A stretch of 64,000 nt of DNA from Elusimicrobiota bacterium (GTDB lineage Bacteria > Elusimicrobiota > Elusimicrobia > UBA1565): assembly GCA_016196755.1 (NCBI GenBank), contig JACPXC010000059.1:124001-188000 (forward strand), in the 5' to 3' direction. Position 1 is the first letter of the stretch; the number at the start of each line of letters is the position of its first letter. Of this stretch, positions 23,464 to 32,806 are shown in pieces. The notes beneath the pieces are model-generated. The model searched no databases. It was not told the origin of the DNA and was given only the letters and a program-made list of their open reading frames with translations. A program made the translations under genes and the position numbers.

Positions 23464-24102
23464 ATGTCCTGCCATACCGGGCCGTCGGACGAGCTGGGAC
23501 GGCGTCTCAGCAAAGGCGACACCGTCCTCATCGTGGGGAAACCCGAGCTCGGGCCCTGCGAGGTGCTCGGCTTCGACCAGACCGGCAAAGCCGAGATACG
23601 CGTGGCCGCCAGCGAGACCGTGGCCGTCGTCACCAACCTCCTCGAGTGGCGGCCGGGACCGACGATAGAGACGCTCAGGGAGAAGAAGCTCGTCGGCATG
23701 CATCTGACCATGTCGCTCGCCCAGGACAAGACCGGCGAGCTCTGGAAGCGCTTCATGCCGCGCCGTGCGGAGATCAAGCACCGCGTCGACGACAACTTCA
23801 TCTCGATGGAGTTCTATACCCCTGACGCTCCGTTCGAGAAATGGGCCGTCGTCGAAGTCTCGGCCCACGCAGATATCCCCGACGGCATGGAGCCCTACAC
23901 CCTGCGCGGCGGCCAGTACGTTGTCTTCAAGCACAAAGGCCCCGCCCGCGCCGCCCCCAACCTCTTCAGCCACCTCTTCTCCGGCTGGCTCCCAAAATCC
24001 GGCCACGCCTTAGAGGACCGCGAGCACTTCGAGCTTCTCCCGAAAGACTATCGCCCCGACGACCCGAACGCGCAAGAAGAGATTTGGATTCCCATCAAAT
24101 GA
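23464..24102 (+). CDS. GyrI-like / effector-binding-domain protein
   Basis: 212 residues. Residues about 1-70 form a small beta-rich N-terminal part (LSKGDTVLIVGKPELGPCEV). From KLVGMHLTMSLAQDKTGELW onward the sequence follows the GyrI/AraC-effector fold: FISMEFYTPD, then FEKWAVVEVSAHADIPDGME, PYTLRGGQYVVFKHKGPA, a WLPKSG helix, HFELLPKDYRPDDPNAQEE and a terminal IWIPIK strand. Members bind small molecules or inhibit gyrase; the final EIWIPI strand is characteristic. Stand-alone, without a DNA-binding domain. Probably leaderless, see the TAGAAT at 23452. Confidence 0.75.
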   Translation: MSCHTGPSDELGRRLSKGDTVLIVGKPELGPCEVLGFDQTGKAEIRVAASETVAVVTNLLEWRPGPTIETLREKKLVGMHLTMSLAQDKTGELWKRFMPRRAEIKHRVDDNFISMEFYTPDAPFEKWAVVEVSAHADIPDGMEPYTLRGGQYVVFKHKGPARAAPNLFSHLFSGWLPKSGHALEDREHFELLPKDYRPDDPNAQEEIWIPIK

Positions 24103-24150
24103 CACCGCCGAGGCGAAGGACTTCAACCGCGAGCTCGGGCGCCGAAACCC

Positions 24151-24207
24151 TTGCAATCCAGGATATCATCTGTATACTGATGTATACGCTCGTATACTAA
24201 TGTATAC
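24151..24207 (+). promoter_or_regulatory. Promoter and four-site GTATAC operator of the MNT-HEPN module
   Basis: Four perfect GTATAC palindromes start at 24172, 24182, 24192 and 24202, a 10-bp period that places every site on the same face of the helix. TTGCAA (24151-24156), 16 nt, then TATACT (24173-24178, inside the first site) makes a plausible -35/-10 pair, so bound protein would block RNA polymerase. The last site ends 6 nt before the ATG at 24214. There is no Shine-Dalgarno. Likely autoregulation by the wHTH domain of the first gene. Confidence 0.65.
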
Positions 24208-24213
24208 ACTCAC

Positions 24214-24846
24214 ATGCTTACCTCCCTCCTAGACGACATCCTCGGCCCCAGCGCGAAGCTGTCCGTCCTGCGCATCTTGTTCAGACAAGACGACCTGACC
24301 GGCCGCGAGGTCGCGCGGCGCGCGGACCTCAGCCCGCGCGCCGCCTCCCAAGCCCTGACCCGCCTCGTCGAAGCCGGGGTCGTCCGCCGCAAGCCCGCCG
24401 GGCAGGCCCATCTGTTCTCGGTCAATCGCCGGCGCCGCGGCGCGTTCTCCGCCCTAGGGGAGCTTTTCGCGGCGGAACAGGGCCTCTCGGGCTCGATCGG
24501 CCGCTACGTCGCGAAGACCGCCGGCGGCTCCTGCGTCGCCGTCGCGGTCTTCGGGAGCTATGCCCGCGGGACGGCGGTTTCGCAGAGCGACCTCGACGTC
24601 ATGGTCCTGCTCGACGACGCCCGCGTCGCGCCGAAGGTCTCGGAGCTCTTCGCCGAGCGCGCCGGCGCCTTCCATGATGAGTTCGGCCTCCGCCTCTCTC
24701 CCTACGTCATAAGCACCGCCGAGTTCGCCGCCCGCTTCAAGCGCAACGACGCGCTGATAAAGGCGGTCGTGCGGGAAGGCCGCGTCGTCGCCGGCAAGCC
24801 GTTGGCCGAGGTATTGGCGGATGAGTCCCAAGAAAAGAGGCGTTAG
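24214..24846 (+). CDS. Winged-helix plus minimal nucleotidyltransferase (MNT) antitoxin-like protein
   Basis: 210 residues. Residues 1-75 are a winged helix-turn-helix (REVARRADLSPRAASQALTR then LVEAGVVRRKPAG). Residues about 105-190 are a minimal nucleotidyltransferase with GSYARGT (114-120) and SDLDVMV, giving the metal-binding pair D126/D128. In characterised MNT-HEPN (type VII) systems the MNT protein inactivates the HEPN toxin by adding AMP to it. The following HEPN gene overlaps by 26 nt, as in such modules. The built-in DNA-binding domain and the upstream GTATAC array suggest that it also represses its own promoter. Confidence 0.82.
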   Translation: MLTSLLDDILGPSAKLSVLRILFRQDDLTGREVARRADLSPRAASQALTRLVEAGVVRRKPAGQAHLFSVNRRRRGAFSALGELFAAEQGLSGSIGRYVAKTAGGSCVAVAVFGSYARGTAVSQSDLDVMVLLDDARVAPKVSELFAERAGAFHDEFGLRLSPYVISTAEFAARFKRNDALIKAVVREGRVVAGKPLAEVLADESQEKRR

Positions 24847-25231
24847 ACCCGTCGGCGAATCCGAGGCGCGCTCCTATCTCAAGAAAGCCGAAGATTTCTA
24901 CCTGACCATGACCGAGTCTTTCCAAAACGCGCGCTGGAACTCGGTCGGCTTGGCCGGCGTCCACTGCGCCATCTCGGCCACCGACGCCGTCTTGGGGCTG
25001 AAGGCCCGGCTCCGCTCGGCCGGCGAGAGCCACCATGAAGCGGTCGAGCTCCTCAGGCAGCACGTACAGGACTCGAATACCGCCGCCCAGGCCCAACGTC
25101 TTAGTAGGATTCTCGGGGCCAAGAACCGGGTCGAATACGACAGCCGGGACTTCCGTCGGGACGAGGCCGCCGACATGGTAAAGGACGTCGGCCGCTACCT
25201 CGAATGGGTGAAGAGCTTTTTCCCCCTTTAG
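24821..25231 (+). CDS. HEPN-domain protein (putative toxin of an MNT-HEPN module)
   Basis: 136 residues, all helical, normal HEPN length. It starts inside the MNT gene (26-nt overlap). Features are ARSYLKKAEDFYLTMTES, LAGVHCAISATDAVLG (a hydrophobic core helix) and ILGAKNRVEYDSRDFRRDEA, the K-N-R-V-E-Y form seen in one HEPN subgroup. The usual RNase motif R-x4-6-H near the end of the domain is absent. The only match is R65-x5-H71 (RSAGESH), whose position makes a catalytic role uncertain. It may be a catalytically weak HEPN, or the toxin may act without the canonical site. Confidence 0.72.
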   Translation: MSPKKRGVRPVGESEARSYLKKAEDFYLTMTESFQNARWNSVGLAGVHCAISATDAVLGLKARLRSAGESHHEAVELLRQHVQDSNTAAQAQRLSRILGAKNRVEYDSRDFRRDEAADMVKDVGRYLEWVKSFFPL

Positions 25232-25248
25232 CCCCGCCCGCGAATTAA

Positions 25249-25254
25249 TATAAT
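25249..25254 (+). promoter_or_regulatory. Consensus -10 box of the GNAT gene
   Basis: A perfect TATAAT ends 7 nt before the GTG at 25262, with no Shine-Dalgarno between. The best upstream match, TTTAGC at 25227 (16-nt spacer), is a weak -35. A transcript from here would begin at or within a base or two of the start codon. Confidence 0.5.
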
Positions 25255-25261
25255 CCCGCCA

Positions 25262-25774
25262 GTGGAAATCATCATCCGCTCCGAGCTCCCCGCGGAGCGC
25301 GGCGCCTCCGACGAGATCCTCCGCAAGGCCTACGGCGGCGACGCCGAAGCCAACCTGGCCAGCGCCCTGCGCGCGGCCTCCGAGTTCAACGCCAACCTCT
25401 CCTTGGTGGCGGCCAACGGCTCCGAGATCCTGGGCTACGCGCTCTACACCCGCGTCATGGTCACCGGCTCCTCCATCATGCCGGCCGCCGCCCTCTCGGT
25501 CATGGCCGTGCGCGAGGACCGGCGCAAGCTGGGGGTCGCGGAGCGCCTCGTGCGCCACGGGCTCGAGCGCTGCCGGGGGCTTAAGATCGACCTAGTCTTC
25601 GCCTCGGCCATACCGGCCTACTTCGCCCGCATCGGTTTCCGGCCCGCCGCCCCCAACATCAAGCCCAATTGGGACCTGTCTCCGGACCAGTTCTCGGTCT
25701 TCGACCTCAGCGGCTCCCACCTCGCCAAGCTGACCGGCGTCGTCACCTATCCCGCCTCCTACCACGCCCGTTAA
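25262..25774 (+). CDS. GNAT-family N-acetyltransferase
   Basis: 170 residues from a GTG start. The acetyl-CoA binding motif A is ALSVMAVREDRRKLGVAERL (V-x-x-x-x-R-K-x-G-V-A, the R/Q-x-x-G-x-G/A loop), and the C-terminal part has DLVFASAIPAYFARIGF, the Y-Y/F-x-R-x-G-F element of YhbS-like GNATs. The acceptor is unknown. It sits between the MNT-HEPN pair and bamA with its own TATAAT. GNATs near toxin-antitoxin genes can be toxins, but those usually overlap an RHH-type antitoxin, which is absent here. Confidence 0.85.
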   Translation: MEIIIRSELPAERGASDEILRKAYGGDAEANLASALRAASEFNANLSLVAANGSEILGYALYTRVMVTGSSIMPAAALSVMAVREDRRKLGVAERLVRHGLERCRGLKIDLVFASAIPAYFARIGFRPAAPNIKPNWDLSPDQFSVFDLSGSHLAKLTGVVTYPASYHAR

Positions 25775-25803
25775 ATACGGGCGCCCGCGCGCGTTCTGAG
25801 AAG

Positions 25804-25833
25804 TTGCCCCCGCGACGGCTATTTTCCTATACT
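25804..25833 (+). promoter_or_regulatory. Putative promoter of the bamA-lpx operon
   Basis: TTGCCC (25804-25809) and TATACT (25828-25833) are separated by 18 nt. The -10 ends 10 nt before the GTG start of bamA, so the leader would be only a few bases. No other promoter-like element is visible before the 15-kb operon. Confidence 0.5.
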
Positions 25834-25843
25834 CAAGGCCTCT

Positions 25844-28513
25844 GTGCGACCCGTCCTAAATCTATATTTTATGCTGATTTTATCAGCTCTTTGCTCGTCA
25901 GCCCGGGCCCAAGAGCCCCCTCCCGAGGCCTCACCCACTATTTCTTCCGAGACCGCGCCGTCTCCGACCCCTGTCGTCCCGGTCGTCGCCCAGATCCAAT
26001 TTTACGGCCTGAAGACCGTCTCCGAGGACCGCGCCAAAGCCCTCGTGGCGGTCCGCCTCTGGGAGCCCTACACCCCCGAGCTCCAGGCCCGCGACCTGGC
26101 CACCCTCCTGGGGTCGGGACTCTTCCTCGCCGTCACGATCAAGGAGGTCCCGCTCTCCGCGGGCGCCATCCGGGTCGACTACGACGTCAAGGAAGGGGTG
26201 CCCGAGACCCCCAAGCCCCTCTTGGCCCCCGACACCTCCTCGGCCCCCGCCCCCCCGTGGGTGCTGGGCGAGCTCGAGATCTCCGGCCAGAAGCACGTCA
26301 AGCGCGCCACCATCCGGACCCAGGTCAAGGGCCGCAAAGGGGACCTCTACGACCGGCCCGACCTCGACCGCGACATCCAGGCCGTCCTGGGGCTGGGGGG
26401 CTTCGAGCGCGTGGCGGCCGACGTCACCCCCCTGCCCGAGCGCCCCGTCCCGGCGCATTTTAGCGGCGCCTCCCCCTCGCCCTGGCAGGTCAAGCTCACT
26501 TTCCTGGTCGAGGAGAAGCCCCTGGTCCGCAAGATCGACTTCAACGGCCGGGTCAAGATGGGGAAGGGGACCCTGCTCGAGGCCATGTCGCTCAAGAAAG
26601 GCGACCCCTTCGACCGCGCCAAGCTCCGCGACGACGGCGAGAAACTGCTCGAGACCTACCGCAAGAAGGGCTATCTGCGCGCGTCGGTCGAGCCCTCCGT
26701 CGCCATCGACACGACCGCCCTGCAGGCCGACGTGGCCATGGCCATCACCGAGGGCCCGCGCTCCAAGCTCATGGCCGTGGTCTTCAAGGGCAATACCGCG
26801 CTCAAGCCCAAGAAGATCCTCAAGACCATGGTCAACAAGCCGGGCTGGCTCTTCGACAAGCCGCTCTCCGAGAAGGACCTCCCCGAGGACATGAAGAAGG
26901 TGGAGGCGGCCTTCAAGAACCAGGGCTACCTCGACTTCAAGATCAACGAGACCTCCGTCACCTTCAACGCCGAGGCCACCGAGGCCACGATCACCGTCGA
27001 CCTCGACCAGGGTCCCCAGTACCGCTACGGCGACACCACCTTCTCGGGCTATACGCTCTACGCCGCCACCGACCTGGCCAAGGCGCTCGACTACCGCAAG
27101 GGCAAGCTCTTCAGCCAGGAGCGCTTCGACGCCACCATCCGCTCGCTCCAGGAGCTCTTCGCCGAGAAGGGCCGCCTGCGCGCCCTCATCACGCCCGAGC
27201 GGAGCTTCAACGCCGTCACCGGCCTCATGGACGTCAAGTTCCTGGTCGAGGAAGGCCCGCCGGTCTACATCGACCACGTCGACGTCGAGGGCTACAAGAC
27301 CACCAAGCCCTGGGTGTTCAAGCGCGAGATCCTGCTCAAGCCCGGGAACCTGTTCCAGGTCTCCAAGCTCCGCAAGAGCCAGGAGAAGATCATGAACCTG
27401 GGCTTCATCGACGACGTCCAGCCCGACGTCCAGAGCCCCTACGACCCGGAGAAGGTCGACCTCTCCTTCGAGATCCTCGAAGGCAAGCCCGGCATGCTGA
27501 CCGCCGGGGCCGGCTTCTCCTCGCTCGACGGCCTGCTGGGCACCCTCTCGCTCCAGCACTTGAACCTCTTCGGGCGCGCCTGGCGCTCCTCGGTGCAGTG
27601 GTCCTTCGGCGCGCGCGTCAACGACTTCCAGGTCTCCTGGCTGACCCCCTGGGTCAAGGACAAGCCCATCAGCCTCGGCCTCGACGCCTACAACACCCGG
27701 CGCGTCTCGCCGTTCGCGGGCTCCTCCTCGGCCTACACCAACAAGCGCGTCGGCGGCGCCGTGCGCGTCGGCCCGCGATTTGCCGACGACATGTACCGGC
27801 TCGACACCTACTACTCCTTCACCCAGATCTCGCTGACCGGCATCGACACCCAGTTCCTCGGCCAGCTCTCCGAGGGCACCAGCGTCCAGTCGATGATCGG
27901 CGCCACCTTCGCGCGAGACACCCGCGACAACATCTGGGACCCCGCGCGCGGCGGGCGCCACGCGCTCAGCCTGGACCTGGCCGGCGGCCCGGTCTACGGC
28001 GACATCAACTTCCTGCGCCCGGCGCTGGCCAACGCCCAACACTTCACCCTGGCCCAGGTCAACGAGTATCCGCTGGTCCTGACCCTGTCGAACCGCCTCG
28101 GCTACGTCACCCAGTTCGGCAACACCCGCCAGGTCCCCGTCTTCGAGCGCTTCTTCATCGGCGGCCAGGACACCCTGCGCGGCTACTCGGCCGCCGGCGA
28201 GGCCGGCTACCGCGACGGCGGACGCATCCACGACGTCTTCAACATCGAGCTGGGCTTCCCGCTGGCCCGCGAGCGCCGCAAGACCATCGTCAAGTTCGTC
28301 ACCTTCTTCGACGCCGGGGCGAGCTGGGATTCCCCGCGCACCGTCCAGCTCAAGGTCGGCCAGGACCAGCAGCACATCAAGACCGACGTCGGCTTCGGCA
28401 TCCGCTTCGTGACGCCCGCGTTCCCGATCCGCCTCGACTGGGGTTACGGCTTCCAGCACCGCCCCGGCGAGGCGAAATACCAGATCAACTTCGGCATAGG
28501 AAACCTATTCTGA
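25844..28513 (+). CDS. bamA: Outer-membrane protein assembly factor BamA
   Basis: 889 residues, longer than E. coli BamA (about 810). The GTG at 25844 was chosen because it gives a full signal peptide ([20 protein letters not shown] then RAQ); the ATG at 25871 would leave only a 13-residue stub. POTRA domains cover about residues 45-470 (for example [20 protein letters not shown] and [20 protein letters not shown]). The C-terminal 16-stranded barrel runs from about 560, with the lid-lock motif region [15 protein letters not shown] (the RGY/F loop) and a terminal FGIGNLF strand. It folds barrel proteins into the outer membrane. Head of the envelope operon; its stop shares a base with the next start. 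Confidence 0.95.
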   Translation: MRPVLNLYFMLILSALCSSARAQEPPPEASPTISSETAPSPTPVVPVVAQIQFYGLKTVSEDRAKALVAVRLWEPYTPELQARDLATLLGSGLFLAVTIKEVPLSAGAIRVDYDVKEGVPETPKPLLAPDTSSAPAPPWVLGELEISGQKHVKRATIRTQVKGRKGDLYDRPDLDRDIQAVLGLGGFERVAADVTPLPERPVPAHFSGASPSPWQVKLTFLVEEKPLVRKIDFNGRVKMGKGTLLEAMSLKKGDPFDRAKLRDDGEKLLETYRKKGYLRASVEPSVAIDTTALQADVAMAITEGPRSKLMAVVFKGNTALKPKKILKTMVNKPGWLFDKPLSEKDLPEDMKKVEAAFKNQGYLDFKINETSVTFNAEATEATITVDLDQGPQYRYGDTTFSGYTLYAATDLAKALDYRKGKLFSQERFDATIRSLQELFAEKGRLRALITPERSFNAVTGLMDVKFLVEEGPPVYIDHVDVEGYKTTKPWVFKREILLKPGNLFQVSKLRKSQEKIMNLGFIDDVQPDVQSPYDPEKVDLSFEILEGKPGMLTAGAGFSSLDGLLGTLSLQHLNLFGRAWRSSVQWSFGARVNDFQVSWLTPWVKDKPISLGLDAYNTRRVSPFAGSSSAYTNKRVGGAVRVGPRFADDMYRLDTYYSFTQISLTGIDTQFLGQLSEGTSVQSMIGATFARDTRDNIWDPARGGRHALSLDLAGGPVYGDINFLRPALANAQHFTLAQVNEYPLVLTLSNRLGYVTQFGNTRQVPVFERFFIGGQDTLRGYSAAGEAGYRDGGRIHDVFNIELGFPLARERRKTIVKFVTFFDAGASWDSPRTVQLKVGQDQQHIKTDVGFGIRFVTPAFPIRLDWGYGFQHRPGEAKYQINFGIGNLF

Positions 28514-29601
28514 TGAAACCCTCCCACCTGCTGTTTGCCGTCCTGGCCGCCGCGGCGCCGCTCTGCGCCCTCGAGATCAGCCTCGAGGAGAACCGCGGCG
28601 AGCGCGGCTCGATCGGCTACGTCGACCTCCAGGCCGTGTTCCGGCGCTACCCCGAGACCCAGCGCGCCAAGCAGAGCTACTCCGAGATCGTGCGCCAAGC
28701 CGAGGAGCAGCTCAACTTGAAGAAGGCGGAGGTGATCCGCCTGCGCGCCCAGCTCGTCGAGCTCAAGGCCGAACGCGAGAAGGCCGCCGCGGTGCCCATC
28801 TTCGTCCCGCCCCCGGTCCCGGAACCGACCGCGGCTCCCGAGGTCGTCCCCACGCCGGCCCCGCTCACCGACGGCCCGCCGGCCGTCCCCGAGGCCGTCC
28901 CGCCGGCGCCCGCGGCATCCGACGAGCTCACCGCCCTGCTCGCCAAGCCCGTCCCCGGCCGCGAAGCGGCGCCGCCCATGGAGGCGCCGGCCGCCAAGAC
29001 CGAGGCACCGACGGCCAGCCAGCCGGAGCCGACCCCGCTGCCCGGAATGTCCGGCCTGCCCGGCATGAGCCCGTTGCCTGCCGAGACGGCGCCGGCCCGG
29101 CCCGAACCTCTCACCATCAACATCCCGGGCATGCCCGAGGAGCAGCTGGCCGCCGCCCCGGAACCCGCGGTCCCGGCCGCCGCCGCCCCCGCGGCTGTCC
29201 CCGAAGCTCCCGCCGTCCCGGAAGTCGCCCCCGTCCCGGCGTCCCCGCCGGCCCCCGCCGGGCCCACCCAGGCCGAGCTCCAGGCCCGCGCCGAGGCGGA
29301 GCTCCACCGCCGCGACGCCCGGGTCAAGGAGCTCGACGCCGCCGTGGCCGCCAAGACCCAGGAGATAGCCGACAAGGAGCTGGGCTTGAAGGACTACCAG
29401 GTCCAGGTCGAGAAGAACCTAGTCGACATCGAGTCCAAGCGCTCCGAGGTCCTGCTCGGCAAGATCTACAAGGCCGTGCGCGAGGCCGCCGTCGAGAACG
29501 CGGTCAGCGTCGTCATCGACAAGAGCGCCATCCTCTTCGGCCAGGGCTCGGTCGACCTCACCGACAAGGTGCTCAAGAAGCTCGAGGGGGTCCTCCAGTG
29601 A
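28513..29601 (+). CDS. OmpH/Skp-like periplasmic chaperone with a long Pro/Ala-rich insertion
   Basis: 362 residues, roughly twice the usual OmpH length. A signal peptide ([14 protein letters not shown]) is followed by the OmpH start [20 protein letters not shown] and a first coiled coil (about residues 50-95). A low-complexity Pro/Ala/Glu/Val segment of some 150 residues follows (with [13 protein letters not shown] and [10 protein letters not shown]). The second coiled-coil arm starts at [20 protein letters not shown] and ends with [20 protein letters not shown] and a final [13 protein letters not shown]. In the normal Skp trimer the two arms form one hairpin; here the tip is replaced by the disordered insertion. 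Located directly after bamA, as in most diderms. Confidence 0.82.
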   Translation: MKPSHLLFAVLAAAAPLCALEISLEENRGERGSIGYVDLQAVFRRYPETQRAKQSYSEIVRQAEEQLNLKKAEVIRLRAQLVELKAEREKAAAVPIFVPPPVPEPTAAPEVVPTPAPLTDGPPAVPEAVPPAPAASDELTALLAKPVPGREAAPPMEAPAAKTEAPTASQPEPTPLPGMSGLPGMSPLPAETAPARPEPLTINIPGMPEEQLAAAPEPAVPAAAAPAAVPEAPAVPEVAPVPASPPAPAGPTQAELQARAEAELHRRDARVKELDAAVAAKTQEIADKELGLKDYQVQVEKNLVDIESKRSEVLLGKIYKAVREAAVENAVSVVIDKSAILFGQGSVDLTDKVLKKLEGVLQ

Positions 29602-30632
29602 GGATCACGCTGGGGGAATTGGCCAGCCGCACCGGCGCCCGCCTCGAGGGCGACCCGGCCGTCGAGGTCACCGGCGCCGCCGGCCTGCTCGAGGCCGGGC
29701 CCGGCGACGTCTCATTCCTCGAGAACCCCAAGTACGCCGACCGCGTGGCGGCCTCGAAGGCCGCCGCGGTCTTCCTACCCGCCACGGCCAAGCTCGCCGC
29801 CGGAGGACCCGCCAACCGGCTCCTGTCCGAGCGCCCGCGCTGGGGCTACTCCCAGGTCCTCCAGATGATCCACGAGGACAAGTGGAAGCCCGAGCCGGCG
29901 GGGCTCTCGCCCAAGGCCGAGATCCACTTCGAGGCCAAGCTCGGCAAGGACGTGGCGGTCGGCCCGTTCACGGTCGTGCGCGGCCGCACGCTCGTCGGCG
30001 ACCGGACCCGGATCGGCCCCAACTGCCACGTCGGCCACAACGCACGCATCGGCAAGGACTGCATCCTCCATCCCGGCGCCTACGTCGGCGACTACTGCGA
30101 ACTCGGCGACCGGGTCATCCTCCAGCCCGGCGCCGTGATCGGCTCCGACGGCTACGGCTACGACACCGACATGAAGACCGGCCGCCACGAGAAGATCCCC
30201 CAGGTCGGCCGGGTCGTGCTCGAGGACGACGTCGAGGTCGGCGCCAACTCGACGATCGACCGCGCGGCCACCGGCGAGACCCGGATCGGGGCCGGCACCA
30301 AGATCGACAACCTGGTCCAGATCGGCCACAACGTCGTCACCGGGCGCAATTGCCTCATCATCTCGCAGGTGGGCCTGGCCGGCTCGACTAAGGTCGGCCA
30401 CCAGGTCATCCTGGCCGGCCAGGTCGGCGTGGCCGGCCACCTGTCGATCGGCGACGGTGCCGTCATCGGGGCCCAGAGCGGCATCATGAGCGACGTGCCG
30501 CCCAAGGCCGTCCTGTTCGGCTCCCCGGCCCGCCCGCACCGCGAGGCCATGAAGCTGCAGGCGATATTCTCCAAGCTCCCCGAGCTCTACGGCGCCCTGA
30601 AGAAGTCGGGCCTCCTGAGGAACCTGACATGA
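29598..30632 (+). CDS. lpxD: UDP-3-O-acylglucosamine N-acyltransferase LpxD
   Basis: 344 residues, normal length. An N-terminal uridine-binding domain ([20 protein letters not shown]) precedes a left-handed beta helix of hexapeptide repeats and a C-terminal helical extension ([19 protein letters not shown]). The catalytic His is in [11 protein letters not shown]. It adds the N-linked hydroxyacyl chain to UDP-3-O-acyl-glucosamine, step 3 of lipid A synthesis, in the cytoplasm. The start is a GTG overlapping the ompH stop (GTGA). Confidence 0.95.
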   Translation: MRITLGELASRTGARLEGDPAVEVTGAAGLLEAGPGDVSFLENPKYADRVAASKAAAVFLPATAKLAAGGPANRLLSERPRWGYSQVLQMIHEDKWKPEPAGLSPKAEIHFEAKLGKDVAVGPFTVVRGRTLVGDRTRIGPNCHVGHNARIGKDCILHPGAYVGDYCELGDRVILQPGAVIGSDGYGYDTDMKTGRHEKIPQVGRVVLEDDVEVGANSTIDRAATGETRIGAGTKIDNLVQIGHNVVTGRNCLIISQVGLAGSTKVGHQVILAGQVGVAGHLSIGDGAVIGAQSGIMSDVPPKAVLFGSPARPHREAMKLQAIFSKLPELYGALKKSGLLRNLT

Positions 30633-31522
30633 GAAAAGACGACCACGAAGCCCAGACCACCGTCGAAAGCGAGGTCGCCCTCGAGGGCGTCGGCCTGCAC
30701 ACCGGCAACCCCTCGACGCTGGCCTTCCGCCCGGCCCCGGCCAACGCCGGCATCCGCTTCTTCCGCACCGACCTGCCCGGCACGCCGATGATCCCCGCGC
30801 GCCTGGGTTTCGTCGTGGCCACCGTGCGCGGCACGAATCTCGGCCTCGGCGAAGCCAAGGTCCACACCGTCGAGCACGTGCTCTCGGCCTTGACCGGCCT
30901 CGGCATCGACAACTGCGACATCCTGGTCTCGGCCAACGAGCCGCCGGCCATGGACGGCTCGGCCCTGCCGTTCTTCAAGGCCCTGCTCAAGGCCGGCATC
31001 CGGCGCTTCCCCGAGCATCCCAAGCGCTACCTCTACATCCCGACCGAGCCGGTGGTCTACGAGAACCGCGGCTCGTCCTACCGCGCGACCCCGTGCGACC
31101 ATTTCGAGCTCAAGGCCACTCTGCTCCACGACCATCCGCTCTTGCCCGAGCTCACCCTCTCGATGCGCATCGACCCCGAGAGCTACGTCGCCGAGCTGGC
31201 CTCGGCGCGCACCTTCTGCTTCGAACACGAGGTGGCTTACCTCAAGTCCCAGGGCCTGGCCCAGGGCGGCACGCTCGAGAACGCCATCGTCATCGGCAAG
31301 GACAAGATCCACACCACCCCCGACGGCCTGCGCTTCCCCGACGAGTTCGTGCGCCACAAGATGCTCGACCTGCTGGGCGACCTGACGCTCATCGGACGCT
31401 CGCTGTTTAAGGTCCGCATCGAGGCCGTGCGCCCCGGCCACGCCCATAACATCGAGTTCGCGAAGCTCCTCAATTCCGCCGCGGTCAAGATGCGCGGCAA
31501 GACCGGGGCCAAGACCCGCTAG
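30629..31522 (+). CDS. lpxC: UDP-3-O-acyl-N-acetylglucosamine deacetylase LpxC
   Basis: 297 residues. Zinc ligands are visible in HTVEH (residues 79-83) and in the [10 protein letters not shown] motif beginning at about 243 (His and Asp), and the catalytic His is in [10 protein letters not shown]. The N-terminus carries the [11 protein letters not shown] motif. It catalyses the committed, zinc-dependent deacetylation step of lipid A synthesis. ATG overlaps the lpxD stop. LpxC standing between LpxD and FabZ, separate from any ftsZ cluster, is the arrangement seen in several non-proteobacterial diderms. Confidence 0.96.
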   Translation: MRKDDHEAQTTVESEVALEGVGLHTGNPSTLAFRPAPANAGIRFFRTDLPGTPMIPARLGFVVATVRGTNLGLGEAKVHTVEHVLSALTGLGIDNCDILVSANEPPAMDGSALPFFKALLKAGIRRFPEHPKRYLYIPTEPVVYENRGSSYRATPCDHFELKATLLHDHPLLPELTLSMRIDPESYVAELASARTFCFEHEVAYLKSQGLAQGGTLENAIVIGKDKIHTTPDGLRFPDEFVRHKMLDLLGDLTLIGRSLFKVRIEAVRPGHAHNIEFAKLLNSAAVKMRGKTGAKTR

Positions 31523-31530
31523 GAGAGACC

Positions 31531-31998
31531 ATGACCACCGAGACCGCCGCCGCGCCCGTGCGCACCATCGGGATCGCCGAGATCCTGAAGCTCATCCCGC
31601 ACCGCTACCCGTTCCTCCTCGTCGACAAGGTCGACGTGCTTGAAGAGGGCAAACTCGCCGTCGGCACCAAGTGCGTGACGATGAACGAGGAGTTCTTCCA
31701 GGGCCACTTCCCCGGCCAGCCCATCATGCCGGGCGTGCTCATCGTCGAGGCCCTGGCCCAGACCGCCTGCGTGATGCTGATGGCCAAGGGCGGCTTCGAG
31801 AACAAGATCGCCTTCTTCCTCGGCATCGAGGAGGCCAAGTTCCGCAACGCCGTCACGCCGGGCACCGTGCTCTCGCTCAAGGTCGAAGTCTTGAAGCTAG
31901 GCGGGCGCGCCGGCCGCTTCCAAGGCACGGCGCTCCTGGGCGAGAAGGTGGCCTGCGAGGCGACGATGTCGTTCGTGCTCACCGACAAGAAGGCCTAG
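31531..31998 (+). CDS. fabZ: 3-hydroxyacyl-[acyl-carrier-protein] dehydratase FabZ
   Basis: 155 residues, hot-dog fold. GHFPGQPIMPGVLIVEALAQ (from residue 58) holds the catalytic His59 and Glu73. PHRYPFLLVD at residues 23-32 is the other family signature. FabZ dehydrates 3-hydroxyacyl-ACP, and so competes with LpxA/LpxD for the same hydroxyacyl pool. The gene has a good ribosome-binding site (AGGAGAG, about 5 nt before ATG) and is one of the few not overlapping its upstream neighbour (8-nt gap). Confidence 0.96.
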   Translation: MTTETAAAPVRTIGIAEILKLIPHRYPFLLVDKVDVLEEGKLAVGTKCVTMNEEFFQGHFPGQPIMPGVLIVEALAQTACVMLMAKGGFENKIAFFLGIEEAKFRNAVTPGTVLSLKVEVLKLGGRAGRFQGTALLGEKVACEATMSFVLTDKKA

Positions 31999-31999
31999 G

Positions 32000-32806
32000 A
32001 TGCCCGACATCCACCCGACCGCCGTCATCGACCCGGGGGCTTCGCTTGCCGCCGGGGTCAAGGTCGGCCCCTACGCCGTCATCGGCGAAGACGTCGTCAT
32101 CGGCGAGGGCACGTCCATCGGCGCCCACGCCCACGTCGAGTTCACCCACATGGGCAAAGAGAACCGCCTCCTGCCCGGCTGCTTCGTGGGCGGGCCGCCT
32201 CAGGACTTGAAGTACGCCGGCGAGCGCACCCGGCTCGTCATGGGCGAGCGGAACACCGTGCGCGAGTGCGTGACGCTCAACCGCGGCACCAACGCCTCGG
32301 GCGAGACCCGCATAGGATCCAACTGCCTGTTCATGGCCTACTCCCACGTGGCCCACGACTGCCGCATCGGCGACGGCGTCATCGTCGTCAACTCGGTCGG
32401 CATCGCCGGCCACGTCGAGATCGGCGACTACACGGTCGTCGGCGGCATCGTCGGCGTCCACCAGTTCGTGCGCATCGGCAAGTACTGCATGGTGGGCGGC
32501 GGCTCGATGGTGGGCAAGGACCTGCCCTCGTTCTGCGTCTGCCAGGGCGACCGCGCCACCCTGCGCGGCCTCAACATGGTCGGCATGCGCCGCGCCGGGC
32601 TCTCGCGCGACGCCCAGACGGCGGTCAAGGCCGCCTACAAGGCCATCTTCCTCTCGGGCACGCCGCTCGAGGCCGCCCTGGCCGAGCTCAAGGCCGCCGG
32701 TCCCACGGCCGAGGTCTTCGAGATGATCGAGTTCATCGAGCGCTCCCAGCGCGGGACCTTGCGCCCCGCCACCGGCGCCCTGGCCGAGGAAGAGGTCACG
32801 CTCTGA
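32000..32806 (+). CDS. lpxA: UDP-N-acetylglucosamine O-acyltransferase LpxA
   Basis: 268 residues, normal. Hexapeptide beta helix (IHPTAVIDPGASLAAGVKVG) with the catalytic His in LFMAYSHVAHDCRIG and the conserved EIGDYTVVGGIVGVHQFVRI turn, then the helical C-terminal domain (MRRAGLSRDAQTAVKAAYKA). It adds the first hydroxyacyl chain to UDP-GlcNAc. ATG lies one base after the fabZ stop. The gene's last codons carry the AGAGG that appears to serve lpxI. Confidence 0.96.
   Translation: MPDIHPTAVIDPGASLAAGVKVGPYAVIGEDVVIGEGTSIGAHAHVEFTHMGKENRLLPGCFVGGPPQDLKYAGERTRLVMGERNTVRECVTLNRGTNASGETRIGSNCLFMAYSHVAHDCRIGDGVIVVNSVGIAGHVEIGDYTVVGGIVGVHQFVRIGKYCMVGGGSMVGKDLPSFCVCQGDRATLRGLNMVGMRRAGLSRDAQTAVKAAYKAIFLSGTPLEAALAELKAAGPTAEVFEMIEFIERSQRGTLRPATGALAEEEVTL

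Noticed and set aside
24172-24207. GTATAC array as a short CRISPR or plasmid iteron origin
   Set aside because: Units are only 10 bp with no spacers and no cas genes. Placement over a promoter directly before a wHTH-MNT gene fits an operator better. No Rep gene is present.
25232-25843. GNAT gene as the toxin of a GNAT-RHH toxin-antitoxin pair
   Set aside because: No ribbon-helix-helix antitoxin gene is next to it, and it has its own promoter separate from the MNT-HEPN pair.
25931-28459. 842-codon open frame antisense to bamA
   Set aside because: Composition is a mirror of the GC-rich third codon positions of bamA. It has no family motif and no start context. The same holds for long frames antisense to metH (57455-59044) and lpxI.
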